Positions 1 to 11,357 of a stretch of 64,000 bases of DNA are shown in pieces. A model generated the notes under the pieces. That model made no database searches, had not been told where the DNA came from, and saw only the letters and a program-made list of their open reading frames with translations. The stretch is from NCBI RefSeq assembly GCF_019393635.1, contig NC_057862.1, positions 700,913,825 to 700,977,824 of the forward strand, written 5' to 3'. How positions within the stretch are numbered: the stretch's first letter is position 1; each line of letters begins with the position of its first letter. This stretch comes from Dromiciops gliroides (taxonomy: Eukaryota > Chordata > Mammalia > Microbiotheria > Microbiotheriidae). The translations under genes and the position numbers were made by a program.

Positions 1-406
1 ACCTCAGTAACCTAGTGGGCTGAGCTGTGAGGGTGCCGGGGGTGCCCTCACTCTGTCCATGCAGATCTCAGCCACTTTGTGACCCAGGGGCTTGCCTCAG
101 AGAGGCCTGCAGGCCCCCTGGTGACCACCCTCTCACTCCAAGCTTACCTTAGTCAGCTCTTGGACCATGAGGACAGTCTATCACCAGGCCAGGGCGCCCA
201 GCCTTTCCAGAGCTCATGTCCCCTGTCCAAAGAGCTTTTGAAAGCATCACATTATGGGGAGGCACCAGGGGACTGGGACAGATAGATGGCTGGCTGGTTA
301 GAAAGAGTACCAAGAGTGGGAGAGAAAGGGGGCCCTTTGGTCTGCCCCTCCCATCCTGGTGCATCCAGCCCCTTCTCACCACTCTGATAGCCAGCCCCTG
401 GGTGCT

Positions 407-410
<4 letters not shown>

Positions 411-495
<85 letters not shown>
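411..495. repeat. (CT)35 then (CA)n microsatellite
   Basis: Seventy bases of uninterrupted CT followed by about 15 of CA, within the TP53I3 intron that follows the third coding exon. It produces the SLSLSL/ERERER open frames on both strands, which are not genes. Bases 1-410 and 496-674 hold no recognised exon. Confidence 0.97.
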
Positions 496-674
496 CAGCC
501 CTCACATGTGTCCCAGGCCTGTGAGGCTGCACCTGAAAACACCCTTGGGTGGGTCTCAAAGCCTGGCCAGGGGACCCTGCTGCCAGAGGTGCCTGAGCCC
601 TTAATCTGGCTGTGGGACCCACCTCTGTAAGTCCTCCTCAGTAACCCTGGGAGGAGGGAGGGAAAGCTCCTTAC

Positions 675-3600
675 CCTTAGTAAACTCCAGTGTTGCAGCT
701 GAAAAATCCCCTTCTTTGTAGTTGAAGCCGGCAGCAGCCCCAAGCTTTTCCACTGCCTCAATTTTGTCCAGGGACCCAGCAGTGACCAGAGGAATGGCCC
801 CCGCCTGGCGGGCCAGCTGGACAGCAGCTGTGCCCACACCACTCGATCCAGCATGTATCAACACTGTCTCCCCAGCCTTAACTTGGCCTGTAACAAACAA
901 ATCATGAAGTGTACACATACTCTGCTTGCATCTCCAAGGCAGCCTGAGGATCCTAGCCTCCTGCTATCTCTGACTCCACCTTCAGTGCCTCTGGAAGGCT
1001 TTTCTTCATTGCTTCACCTCGTACACATTCTGGCAGTCAGAATCTTGGAGAAACAGGGCAGCCAGCAGTTGGTTAGCCACCTAACCTAGGGGTAGAGAGC
1101 CTCCCACCATTTATGTACATGTTGTCTCACCAATAAAATAGAAGCCACAACCAGGAGAACACTTTACACAGTAACAGCAACTTCTCAATAGTGCAGTGAT
1201 CCAAAACAATTTTAAAGAACTCAAGATAGAAAATGTTCTCAACATCCAGAAAAAAGAACTGTGGATTATGAATGCAGATTGAACCATACTGTTTCTACTT
1301 TTGGGTGGGTTTTTTCCCTTTTTTCCCCCCAGGGCAATGAGGGTTAAGCGACTTGTCCAGGATCTCACAGCTAGTAAGTGTCAAGTGTCTGAAGCTGGAT
1401 TTGAACTCAGGTCCTCCTGAATCCAGGGCTGGTACTTTATCTACTGTACCACCTAGCTGCCCCTTTTTCCTTCTTTTTTGAGGTTCTTCCTTTGTGCTCT
1501 GATTCTTCTTTCACAACATGACTAATGCAGAAATATGTTTAATGTGATTGTACATATACAACCTATATCAGACTGCTTTCTGTCTTGGGGAGGGGAGAGG
1601 GAAGAGGGGGGAGAAAAATTTGGAACTAAAAATCCTTTGAAAACAAATGTTGAAAACTATCCTTACGTGTAACTGGAAAATACTTTTATTTATTTATTTT
1701 TTTGAGGGGGTGAGGCAATTGGGGTTAAGTGACTTGCCTAGGGTCACACAGCTAGTAATTGTTAAGTGTCTGAGGCCGGATTTGAACCCAGGTCCTCCTG
1801 AATCCAGGGCTGGTGCTCTATCCACTGTGCCACCTAGCTGCCCCGGAAAATACTTTTATAAAAAAAAAAAAAACTTGGCCTCAAAAAAAGTTAAAATCAA
1901 TTAGAAGCTATTATGATATCCATTTTACAGATGAGGAAACTGAGGTGGACAAAGGTAGATGACTTGCCCAGCATCACACAGCTAGTGGGCATCTGAGTCT
2001 AGATTTGAACTCAGGTCTTCCTGACTCTAGTCACTGCACTGCCTCTAGTTACCTTAGGCAAGCCCCCGAAGAGGTCTCTTGTGTTCCTGGGGCATGTATC
2101 CAAAGGGATGACCATTATCCATTCCTGGTGTGGTAAAATTATTAGAATTTGGCTGACTCGGGGCAGCTAGGCGCAGTGGATAGAGCCTCGGCCCTGGAGT
2201 CAGGAGTACCTGGGTTCAGGTCCAGCCTCAGACACTTAACACTTACTAGCTGTGTGACCCTGGGCAAGTCACTTAACCCCAATTGCCTCACTAAAAAAAA
2301 AAAAAAAAAAGAATTTGGCTGACTCATTTGGAAAGGGCCACACCTGGACTGCCCTGAAATTATGTATGTTACTGAGGTCAGAAGGAGAAACCTCTCTCCA
2401 TAGGCAGTTTTTGAAGGACCTCCCCTTTTGGGGGAGGAAGATTAGACACTTGCTGAGGGAAGTCTGAGTCTCTTCCGTAGCAGGAGCAGCAGCAGTGGAG
2501 TCACTCAAGCCTGGCTGTAAGCTGTGCTTTCCACTGAAGCTGCAAGCTCCAGGTGGGGAGTGACTCTGCTCTTTTGAATGGACTTAGGTTAGAGCTAGGA
2601 GGGTTCTCCGCATTTCTTCTTCCCTATTTCCTTGTCTTTGATTTTGTTAATTTCACCTTTGCTGTTTACTTTATTCCCAATTAGTAAAATCTGATCCATT
2701 TGTGGGAAAGAGGCCGCAAGGCTCCTTTCTTATTGACCTGGGAGAAATATCTAAAAAGGCAGTTCAGAAGGGAGGGAGCTTTGGAACTAGAGGTCCCTCA
2801 TTATTTCTGGGACCCCAATATTTCGGCAAGCCACCCAATTAACTTTCCATATATTAAATTTGGCCCTTACACTGCGATTAGCCAGCCCCGGGGGGGGGGG
2901 GGCGGGGAGCCAACAAACAGGGACAAAGAAGACCAAGACTTAGGCAGGGAGTCCAGGGGCTGTTTTCATTACTGGGATCCACTGAAGGCAGTGATTTGGA
3001 AGAAAAGAGAAGACTTAGGCAGGTCAATGCAAAAGAACCCAGATGGTGGGACTTGGATTCCTGGACCCTAACTTACCCTAAAGGAATTGCAAGCTCCCAG
3101 CCAGGGATAGGAGGGGAGTGCCCCTAACAGGTGGATAAAACAGTGTTTGCTCGGTATCTTGCAAATCTCATTTTTAAAAAGCTTTAAATTTAAAAGGAAG
3201 GGGGCAGCTAGGTGGTGCAGTGCATAGAGCACTGGCTCTGGATTCCGGAGGACCTGAGTTCATATCTGGCCTCAGGCACTTGACACTTACTAGCTGTGTG
3301 ACCCTGGGCAAGTCACTTAACCCCAATTGCCTCACCAAAAAAAAAAATTTAAAAGGAAGGAGAAGAGAGAAAATAGCAGATGCGCGCACGTACACATGCA
3401 CACGAACACACACATACACACATTTGAGCACACATCTCCCATACTAGCCATCAGAGCCTCACTGCAAAGCAGGATCGTTAATGGCTGAGATACCCCAAAG
3501 TTCATGGAAACAAAATGTGAGAAATGAATGACCTGAAACCCCTATACATGGAATGAATTCAAGAACACACCAAGGTCAGGATAGTGCCAGGGCTGACACG

Positions 3601-5303
3601 GGGAGAAGGTGAGAGGAGAGCCAAGGATGACAAAGAGCAACCACCCTGGTGGATGGGGGTGTGAAGGGGGTGGGCCTGGGCTAACTGACAACAATCCAGA
3701 GGAAAAGCTGCTTCATTGCCACTTTCCTTCTTTTCTCTGTCAAGAAGCCCGTCAGTAACATGCTCTGTGACCTGGAGTGAGACACTTACCCTCTCTGTTT
3801 CATCCTCCTTGTCTTGGAGGTTTTCATCCACCTTGCCCCCCAACCACAACACACACCATACTCCCACTCCCCAGCATGAGTCCTCCGGGCTGGTCAGATG
3901 GGGCTCCTCTCTGGCTGTGTCCACTCCCCTACCCCTTGTATACCCTCCAAACTGGCCTCACCTCCTCCAGAAAGCCCACCCCCCAACACACTCGGTATCC
4001 ACACTGGAAAAACGGAGCCATCCATCCACAGCAGTGTCCCCGGGGAAGCCTCGGCTTGACCTGGCACAGGCGGAGATCAGACTCTTGGATGTCCAAGGTC
4101 GCTGCTCCAGCCTGTACCCGAACAGGGATTTTCTGGAGGGGGGGCACTACCTCCTGAGGCAGGCTGTTCTACGCTATGAAGGCCACAAACAGCTGTTGGG
4201 AATGGGGGAAGGGGGTGGCGTGGGGCTCTGTCCCCAGGCCCAGGAGAAGGGGATGCAGAGGCTTAAGCCGGCTTCCTCACCTACGACTTGGAGCAGCTGG
4301 AAGGCAGTGAGCCAGGCTTCAGGGATGGCTGCCGCCTGGGTGAGAGTCAGCCCCTTGGGAACAGGCATGAGGTGGCCTTCGGGGACCACGACATATTCTG
4401 CCTGCCCCCCTCCAGCAAGCAGAGCCATCGCCAACTGCCCTTGTTTCCACGGCCCCTGGCACCCTGGACCAACTTTAACCACTTGGCCAGATGCCTCCAG
4501 GCCCAAGATGTCGCTGGCTCCCGCAGGGGGGTTGTATTGGCCTCGGCGCTATGGAGAGAGAGGGCACAGGGTCAAAGGAAGTGCTTCCAGCCCTCCTGCC
4601 TGCATTTCCCCCACCTGGCCAAGTCATGAGCAGAGAAAAAGGAGGTGACAGGGATCTCTCAAAGTACTGATTAAGTCCAACCCCTTCATTTTACAGGTAG
4701 GGAAACTGAGACCCAGAGAAGCCCATAGTGAGTCAGTGACAGGGCTGGTGCTGAAGCTGGATTCCCCAGTGAGCAGAAGGCAGGCCTCTCCCACCCCCGC
4801 CCCCCAGATCCCTGACCAGGCCGGAGGCTGAAACAGATCAGGAGGGAGGGGCCACCTCCAAGACACCCTGAATGGAGATACTGCCGGGAATTCACTGAGT
4901 GCTGGTGACCAATGGGGAGAGGGCTCGATTTGTCCTCCCAAGGCCTGGGTTCAAGTCCCTCCTCTACCACTTGGGCGGGGCCCCGGCCAAGCCCCTCTTC
5001 CCCTGTCGGCACCATTTCCTCCCCTAGGAAATGAGGATATTAAACCCCCCATCTGCCTTGCAAGGGGACCGTGGATCCGGCTGGCCAAAGATAGGGCAAC
5101 AGCTGAGGCTCTCGGAAGTGGTGCCCCGGCCCCAGCTCCTTCCCACCTGCAACACGTCTGCCCTGTTCAGAGCACTGGCGGCCACCTTCAGGAGAACTTC
5201 TCCCGGTCCGGGCTCAGGCTTGGCCACCTCTTTCAGGTAAAGGTTTTCAGGGCCCCCAGGCTGGTCAAAGGCCACAGCTAACATGATGCCTGTGTTCTCG
5301 TCC
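675..5303 (-). CDS. TP53I3: TP53I3 quinone oxidoreductase, 5' three coding exons (partial)
   Basis: p53-inducible NADPH:quinone oxidoreductase of the zeta-crystallin/MDR family, cytosolic; reduces quinones and promotes oxidative stress in p53-driven apoptosis. Exons on the minus strand: 5303-5147 (ATG at 5284-5282; coding 46 aa), 4548-4281 and 887-675, all with AG acceptors and GT donors and phases 0, 1, 1. They encode residues 1-206 without a stop, colinear with the human protein as I remember it. The first two exons carry the GroES-like domain (start [27 protein letters not shown] near residue 130). The third opens the Rossmann fold with the nucleotide-binding stretch [14 protein letters not shown]. 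The family is about 332 aa, so some 126 C-terminal residues lie left of base 1. The acceptor before the ATG implies an untranslated first exon upstream, probably in the CpG island near 8 kb. Conservation is clear at every exon. Confidence 0.95.
1311..1463 (-). mobile_element. A-tailed CORE-SINE inside the L1 3' end
   Basis: Full reverse-oriented unit from T/C-rich tail to CAGCTGCCCC; older, with several substitutions. Confidence 0.85.
1690..1844 (-). mobile_element. A-tailed CORE-SINE with 15-bp target-site duplication
   Basis: Flanked by GGAAAATACTTTTAT at 1675-1689 and 1845-1859, which lies in the L1 tail, so it is younger than that L1. Confidence 0.93.
1917..2065 (-). mobile_element. Old MIR/CORE-SINE fragment
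   Basis: Shows CATTTTACAGATGAGGAAAC and GATTTGAACTCAGGTCTTCC, the reverse of a MIR unit. Confidence 0.75.
2160..2310 (+). mobile_element. A-tailed CORE-SINE with perfect 15-bp duplication
   Basis: GAATTTGGCTGACTC at 2145-2159 and again at 2311-2325; CAATTGCCTCAC subtype with a long poly A. Confidence 0.95.
2340..2940 (+). other. Unassigned intronic stretch, possibly an old LTR
   Basis: No exon seen. The T-rich middle with TTTATTCCCAATTAG and the run of 13 G at 2890-2902 recall an eroded LTR 3' part, but no terminal repeats or duplication were found. Confidence 0.25.
3201..3344 (+). mobile_element. A-tailed CORE-SINE with 15-bp duplication
   Basis: AAATTTAAAAGGAAG at 3186-3200 and 3345-3359. 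Confidence 0.94.
4666..4760 (-). mobile_element. MIR fragment
   Basis: CATTTTACAGGTAGGGAAAC followed by a degenerate core, in the TP53I3 intron between the first two coding exons. Confidence 0.6.
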
Positions 5304-6021
5304 CTGTGCGTGGAGACAGACCATGGGAGAGAGTGAGGCCAGACATCACATTGATGGAGATGAGAAGAATGGGGGTGGGTGGGATGCTGTTCTCTCCACT
5401 CCCCCCCCCCAACCTTGGTGCAGTAGCATTCCTTCAGTAAAGTTGTGGAGCCCTTCTAGAGGCCAGGCTTGTGCTGGGAAAACAAGGTCAAAAACATTTT
5501 AGATTGTCAGCCCCTTTATCCAGGGAGTCTGGCTCACGGTCCCTGGATTCCTAGCTTGCAACAGGACCACCCACACCTTTTGCCTTCTCTCTCCCCCCTC
5601 CTGCCCACTTCCCCCGAAGTCTGAGCCCCTAGTTTATGGCTCACAGGCAATCAGTCAGCCAGTCAACAAACATCTGTTAAGCACTTATGGTGGCCCAGGG
5701 ACCCTGTGGGAGAAAGGCCAAGCCCTGATGGCTGATGAGCCTTAAGCTGCCACTAGTCAAAGGCAGTCATGACCCCTGAGTCATCACCCACTCCAGCCAT
5801 CCCCACCCCAAAAAGGACACAAGCCCCATGACTCCAGAAGGGGGGGGAGGGGTTTGAGAGACTGAATATTGTCAGTCTTACATTGGGGCTCCAGAAAGCC
5901 CTCTCTGGGAGTAGCTCAGTCTTGGAGTGGATTGCAAACTCAGTGTGAGTCAGCAATCTGCTGGTGGGTGGCATTTAGAGAGGAACAGGGAGGACACAGT
6001 CCCCAGGCAAAGTTACCTACA

Positions 6022-6168
6022 GTTGGAGGCAGCTAGGTGCTGCAGTGGATAGAGCACCACCCTGAATTCAGGAGGACCTGAGTTCAAATCCGACCTCAGA
6101 CACTGGACACTTCCTAGCTGTGTGACCCTAGGCAAGTCACTTAATCCTCATTGCCCCACAAAAAAAAA
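6022..6168 (+). mobile_element. A-tailed CORE-SINE with 13-bp duplication
   Basis: AAAGTTACCTACA at 6009-6021 and 6169-6181; CATTGCCCCAC subtype. Confidence 0.93.
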
Positions 6169-6181
6169 AAAGTTACCTACA

Positions 6182-6786
6182 ATCCTATGAAAAAATGCTC
6201 TGGATCACTATTGATCAGAGAAATGCAAATGTCAACAACCCTGAGGAATCACTTCACACCTATCAGAGAAGCAAAGACAATAAAAAGGGGAGATGTTGGA
6301 TGTCAAGAGGATGTGGGAAAGCTGAGAGGCTAATCCACTGTTGGTGGAGTTGTGAAAAGATCCAGCCATTCTGGAGAGCAATTTCCATGCCTGGAAAGAC
6401 ATGAACTGATGTATGGCAAAGTGAACAGAACCAAGAGAATTCTGCGCACAGAGACAGCAATATTGTTCTATAAGAACTGTGAATAACTTGACTATTCTCA
6501 GCAATACAGTGATTCAAGACAATCCTGAGGACTCATGAGGAAGCATACCATCCACCTCCAAAGAAAGAACGTATATCGATGGAGCACAGACTGAAGCAGG
6601 CTGTTTTCACTTTCATTTTTTCTTTTATTCAAGTTTTCTTGTACAAAATGACTAATATGGAAATATTTTACATAACTGCACGTGTATAACCTATATCTGA
6701 TTAATTACTGCCTCAGGAAAGGGAAGGGAGGAAGGGATAGAATTTGGAACTCAAAACTTTAAATAAAAATGTTATAAAAACAACAA
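6182..6786 (+). mobile_element. L1 3' end with internal deletion
   Basis: ORF2 C-terminal sequence (CGKAERLIHCWWSCEKIQPFW) runs to a point where the coding part drops out and the 3'UTR resumes. Broken frame, old copy. Confidence 0.85.
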
Positions 6787-6789
6787 CTG

Positions 6790-6939
6790 GAGGTGCAGCT
6801 AGATGGCACAGTGGATAAAACACTGGCCTTTGATTCAGGAGGACCTGAGTTCAAATCCAGCCTCAGCCATTTGACACTTACCAGCTGTGTGACCTTGGGC
6901 AAATCACTTAACCCTCATTGCCCCACAAATTTTTTTTTT
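6790..6939 (+). mobile_element. A-tailed CORE-SINE
   Basis: Directly follows the L1 tail at 6786; the tail is A then T-rich. Confidence 0.88.
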
Positions 6940-6952
6940 AAAGTCATCTATA

Positions 6953-7103
6953 GGGGCAGCTAGGTGGTGCAGTGGATAGAGCACAGGCCCTGGATTCAGG
7001 AGGACCTGAGTTCAAATTCGACCTCAGACACTTAACACTAGCTGTGTGACCCTGGGCAAGTCACTTAACCCCCAATTGCCTCGCCAAAAAAAACAAAAAC
7101 AAA
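6953..7103 (+). mobile_element. A-tailed CORE-SINE
   Basis: Head-to-tail with the preceding copy, CAATTGCCTCGCC subtype; lacks the ACTT repeat before AGCTGTGTG. Confidence 0.9.
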
Positions 7104-7494
7104 ACTGGGAGGTGCCCCACATCTTTAGGAGAAGGTGATTGAGCGATAAATGGGAAGGAGATACCAGGGCTAACCAGAATATTTTAAAGCCACTAGATTC
7201 AGCGAGAAATAAATCACTGAACCAATGAAACGTGCTTTAAGGAGAAGAAATGTGCGCCCCTACGAAAGCCTGATGATTCTCTTTAGGGAGCCCGGGGAAC
7301 AATCTGACCCCTGCTCAGGCCCCTGGCTCCTCCTCCCCCAGCCCTCGCTCTGGGTGTACGGAGGAGCCTGGGACCTCCCAGGAGGGGCTGGGGCAGGGAC
7401 GAGATGGGCGTCACTCCCCACCTAGAGTATCAGCATGACCTCCGATATACCCTGGGGAGCCTGGAACCAGGTCCATTGCAAGTCGGCTCCTCGA

Positions 7495-7770
7495 TAGGGC
7501 AGCTAGGTGGTGCAGTGATAGAGCACTGACCCTGGAGTCAAGGACCCAAGTTCAAATGTCACCTTAAACTCGTACTAGCTGTGTGACCCTGGACAAGTTA
7601 CTTAAGCCCAACTGCCTTAAACATCCAGGGCCATCTCCACTTGTCCTGACGTATATCTTGCCACTGGACCCAGATGTCTCTGGAGGAAAGAGTGAGACTG
7701 GTGACTTTGCACAGCCCTCCCTCACAGAAATCCAATTAAGCTTAAGTCATGACATCATCCGGGCGGATAA
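7495..7770 (+). mobile_element. Long CORE-SINE variant
   Basis: CORE-SINE head followed by the long tail region (CTTGCCACTGGACCCAGATG, GTGACTTTGCACAGCCCTCC) seen again at 34.3, 36.8, 53.1 and 61.1 kb. Confidence 0.8.
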
Positions 7771-7799
7771 TTTGATAACCTGCTTCTGTCCCATCTGGA

Positions 7800-8690
7800 G
7801 GGGTAAGGAACCAAGCGCCCGCAGACAGCTAGGTAACCTCGGCATGAGGACAGGATGCCCAGCTCGGGGGAAGGGGACGGGCTGACCCCGGGGTCAGGCC
7901 CAAGGCGCGGCAACTGCCAAAGTTGCTCAGGTCACCCGGGGCACGGAGAACCGCCCACAGCTCCTGGCAGCGGAAGGGGCGGCAGCTGGGCAGAGAAAGC
8001 GCCCCTCCGTCCCCTGCAAAGCCCTGGGTGCAAATCACGGCGGGGAGCGAGCGGAGGGGCCGCTACTCAGCCCAGGACTTCTCGGGAGGCGCGTCCCTAT
8101 CCCGGTTGCTGAGGGGCCTCCCCAGGGCCACGGTCTCCTGGACCCGCTGCCTTCTCCGTCAGCGGCTGCTGCCCTCCTTCCCGCCCTTCGCCTCACCCCG
8201 AATCTTCTCTTAGCCCGCTACCCCCACAGCTCCTACCTGTGCGGACCAGGACGCGGATGTGTGGCCAAAGGCAGAGACTGGGGTGCGCGGGGAGCACGCT
8301 GGCAGTGAAGTTAGGCGTGGGGTAGGCAGGCCTGCCCGGCCCAGCTCGAGGCTGGGAGGCGGGAGGAGAAGGGGAAGGGGCCGCCTTCTTCTCGGGCTCT
8401 GCCCCATTTGACTCAGACTTCGACCCCGCCCTGGCCTAGAGGGGGAACAGGCAGCCGAGCTCCCGAACCCGCTTCCCGGGCCCTCCACCCCCGCCCCGCC
8501 CCACTCCAACTAGCCCAGGCTTCAGTTCCACGGACACTGATTGTTCGGGCCGCAAACCCCAGACCCCAGGCCTGCACTCCTGGAGCTGCCAGTCCCCGGG
8601 GCGGAGCTGAGACGGGTCCTTTGAGCCGGGAGGTCAAGGCGGTCCAGATGCAGAAGCCCTGCGGCCCTCCCCACGGACTCCTAGCTACCC
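7800..8690. promoter_or_regulatory. CpG island, probable TP53I3 promoter
   Basis: GC-rich and dense in CG dinucleotides, unlike its neighbours, and about 2.5 kb upstream of the first coding exon of TP53I3, which needs an untranslated exon here. A possible minus-strand donor (CACAG then GTAGG) lies near 8237. No TATA box seen. The long open frames on both strands result from base composition. No p53 site was recognised by eye. Confidence 0.65.
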
Positions 8691-10500
8691 GCCTGCTGGA
8701 CAGCTCCACCTGCCTGGTGGGGGAATCCATCTGCTCGTCTAAAAAGGAAGTTACTCCCCCCACCCCCCACAGTAATGAGCCAGTTCAGAAAAGGGCGCGC
8801 GGGGGGGGGGGGGATTCCTAGGGGAAAGACCATGAGTTCTCTTCTGGACCAATTTGAGATGCCTACGGGACACCCAGTTTGAGAGGTCTAACAGCTGGTA
8901 GTGCGGTACCCATGAGTCCTTGGGGGTCGAGGAGGTCACCAAAAGGGAGGGTTGAGACAAAGAGAGGACACCCATGACAAAGGGAAGGGGGCTGAGAAGG
9001 GACAATCCTACAAGGAGTCACAGACACCAAGGGACAGTATGGAATCCAAATCGCTCCCACACACATTTTTAGGACAGCTGGGTTTGGAGCCGGAGGGCAG
9101 CTCCCTGTGCACAGACCAGGAAACTGAAGCCACTTGCCCTCGAGGTTACAAGCATTTACTAAGCACCTTCCTACCACGTGCAAGACACTGGCCTGGACAC
9201 GGCCTTATGCTGACCAGGAAGGGCCTCCGAAGTGGAGAGGTCTGACCTTAAAAACCTCCAAGGACAGGGGGCAGACCACCCCAGAGGCTACCCCTTTCCC
9301 TGGGGTATAGATCTGCCTAGAGGAAATGCTTCCTGCTTCCCAACATTCTTCCAGACAACTAGGCTGTCCCTACTCCCTCCCCAGCCTTCTCTTCTCCAGG
9401 CTAAACACCCCATTCCTTCATTCAGACTCTGAGTTTGGGCTGACTTTCTTCTAATGTCCTGAGCCCCAGAGAGGTGAGGCAAGGCACAGATCTGTCCCTG
9501 CCCTCGGGGAATTTACCCTCCACAAGACCCTGGGAGGAGCAGACCAGCACCCTGTCCCATGCGAAGACTAACCATTCCACTGGACCATGGACAGTAAAGG
9601 GTCAAACCTCAAACCACCCAGTTGGTACCAGCACCTGCCCTCCAGCTTAAATAAACCCTGCCGCTGTGAGTCAGGACTGAGACACCCACACCCATTCCCT
9701 AACCTTTGCACCAAGAGGCAGAGGGAGCAGGGAGTGCTGAAGCTAGGCAGACCGGGTCCCTAAGCCTACCCTGGACACTCACTCTTATTTGCAAGCCCTC
9801 AGTCTCTTCTTCTGTAAGAGGATAACAGAGGGCACCCAGATCCCTCCCCCTCAAAAATCTCTTAAAGGAGCCTTGACCAAGCCCCAGAGCCCCAGGTAAA
9901 TGGTGGCTGTGGGAAATTAGAAGGAAAGAGAATAAACATTTATTAACTGTGTGTTCTGTGCTGAATGAGCCTGGGCAACATTGGCTGCTGGAACCCGCCC
10001 CCCCCCCCCCACAGAGGAGGAGGAGGGGAAGAAGGGACAGCCACAGGGGAAAGGGAGGAAAGAAAATCCTAGGAAGGGAAGGAAATGGGAGGAGAGAGAG
10101 AAAGGAGAGAGGAGGGAGGGGGGAGGGGGAGGGAGAAGGAGGAGGAGAGGGAGAGGGAGAAGAGAAAGAAGAAGAGAAGGAGAGGGAGAAGGAGAAGAAG
10201 GAGGAGGAGAAGAAGAGAAAAGAGGAGAGGAGAAGAGAGAGTCAAGCCTAGGAGGAAGTGTCCAAAGCAGTCTGGTGGCCTCCTGCTCTATACCCCCGGA
10301 GTGCCTAGCTCAGTACTACGACTTCCAGATAATAAAGAGCCTGCATCCAGATCACCCATGCTGGGCTTGGGGAGGCAGCTCTGTAAGGCACTCCCAGTAC
10401 CTGGCATCTTCTCCCACCCAGGGCTCTACAGGAGCCTAAGCAGCAGGCAGGACACACTGGCACTTGTGGGCCCCGGCCGGAGGTCCTGTCCACAGGGAGC
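8691..10500. other. Spacer between TP53I3 promoter and PFN4 3' end
   Basis: No exon recognised. Holds 13-base G and C runs (8801-8813 and 9998-10010), a fragment of the GCATTTACTAAGCACC repeat near 9150, and the GA-rich tract listed separately. Confidence 0.5.
10010..10245. repeat. Purine (GA/GGA) low-complexity tract
   Basis: About 235 bases almost entirely G and A on the plus strand. It generates the Glu/Arg-rich open frames here, which are not genes. Confidence 0.95.
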
Positions 10501-10523
10501 CAACAAAAAAGGTGGTGCAGAGG

Positions 10524-10529
10524 TTTATT
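10524..10529 (-). terminator. Candidate PFN4 polyadenylation signal
   Basis: TTTATT on the plus strand reads AATAAA on the minus strand, about 830 bases after the PFN4 stop. It is the first canonical hexamer noticed downstream in that orientation; use of the site is inferred. Confidence 0.4.
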
Positions 10530-11164
10530 TGGCTTTGAAGGAGGCTAAGCGCCAAAATCCAAGCCCTGTCCTCACAGGGAAGCCTCCCAGGCCTGGGTTT
10601 CCAGGGACAGGAAGGAGAGAGTGACCGACACATGGCCAGGCCCCAGGTGGGGGGCGATAGGAGCAAGGTCTCTGTTCCCAGGGTGGTCTGCCCTGAGATG
10701 TCCAGGTGACATCTCGATGGGAAGGCTTGATGACAGCTGTGGCCCCTATTCTCCTAAGGGTGGGGAGGTCCTGGCTCCCTGTGGGCTTGCCTGGCCAGTC
10801 CCCAAGAGAATCCCCTCCCCTGGGGGGCTGGCTGGGCCCCTGGGGCCCTGAGTTTGGGTGACATGAGTCGGTCTTTGTAAGGCCTGGCCATTATTGACCT
10901 ACTCCTCACCTACCCATCTGCTGGTCCCTTGGCTTAGGACCAAAGCCTCCAACACAAACAGCAGCAGCAGACCTGAGGCCTTGGGAAATGCCCTGGGGCC
11001 CTCTGCCCCCTCCCCCAAGGGCCCCAGAGGCTGGGGCCTGGAAGACCTGCAGTTGTGGGGGAACAAAGGGTTCATTTCCCCTAGGCCCCGAAGCCTAGGG
11101 ATAAAGGCTGCTCATTTCTTCAGGATGGAGGCCCTGGCCCTGGACACTCCAAGCCAGGAACTAT

Positions 11165-11255
11165 AACACCAGCCCTAGTCCTGACCCCAACCCTGACCCT
11201 GACCTTCAACCCTGCACTGTCCAAGATGTTAACACTAAGCCTAACCCTACTGCTT
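11165..11255. repeat. Degenerate CCCTGA/CCCTAA-like hexamer repeat
   Basis: Repeated AACCCTGACC-type words with a few true TAACCC, just downstream of the PFN4 stop, so probably within its 3'UTR. Confidence 0.6.
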
Positions 11256-11357
11256 ATCCTGACCACAACATCTATTCTTCATAACCCAACCCTCCCTTTC
11301 TCAAAATCTGTTGTTTCCTCTTCACACAGCTGAGGTTTTCAGAGTCTTCTGAGTGAA

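Larger units (their letters stand above)
1150..1873 (+). mobile_element. L1 3' end, 5'-truncated
   Basis: Carries the recurrent marsupial L1 3' terminus (ACATCCAGAAAAAAGAACTG, CTTGGGGAGGGG, AATTTGGAACT) ending in poly A. Two minus-strand SINEs interrupt it. Confidence 0.8.

Noticed and set aside
149..622. Open frames with SLSLSL and ERERER stretches
   Set aside because: Produced by the CT microsatellite.
3716..4648. 310-codon plus-strand open frame
   Set aside because: Runs antisense across the second TP53I3 coding exon and its flanks; composition is Pro/Ser/Thr-rich without a recognisable domain, so it is a shadow.
9949..10624. Glu/Arg/Lys-rich open frames
   Set aside because: Produced by the purine tract; no splice or conservation support.
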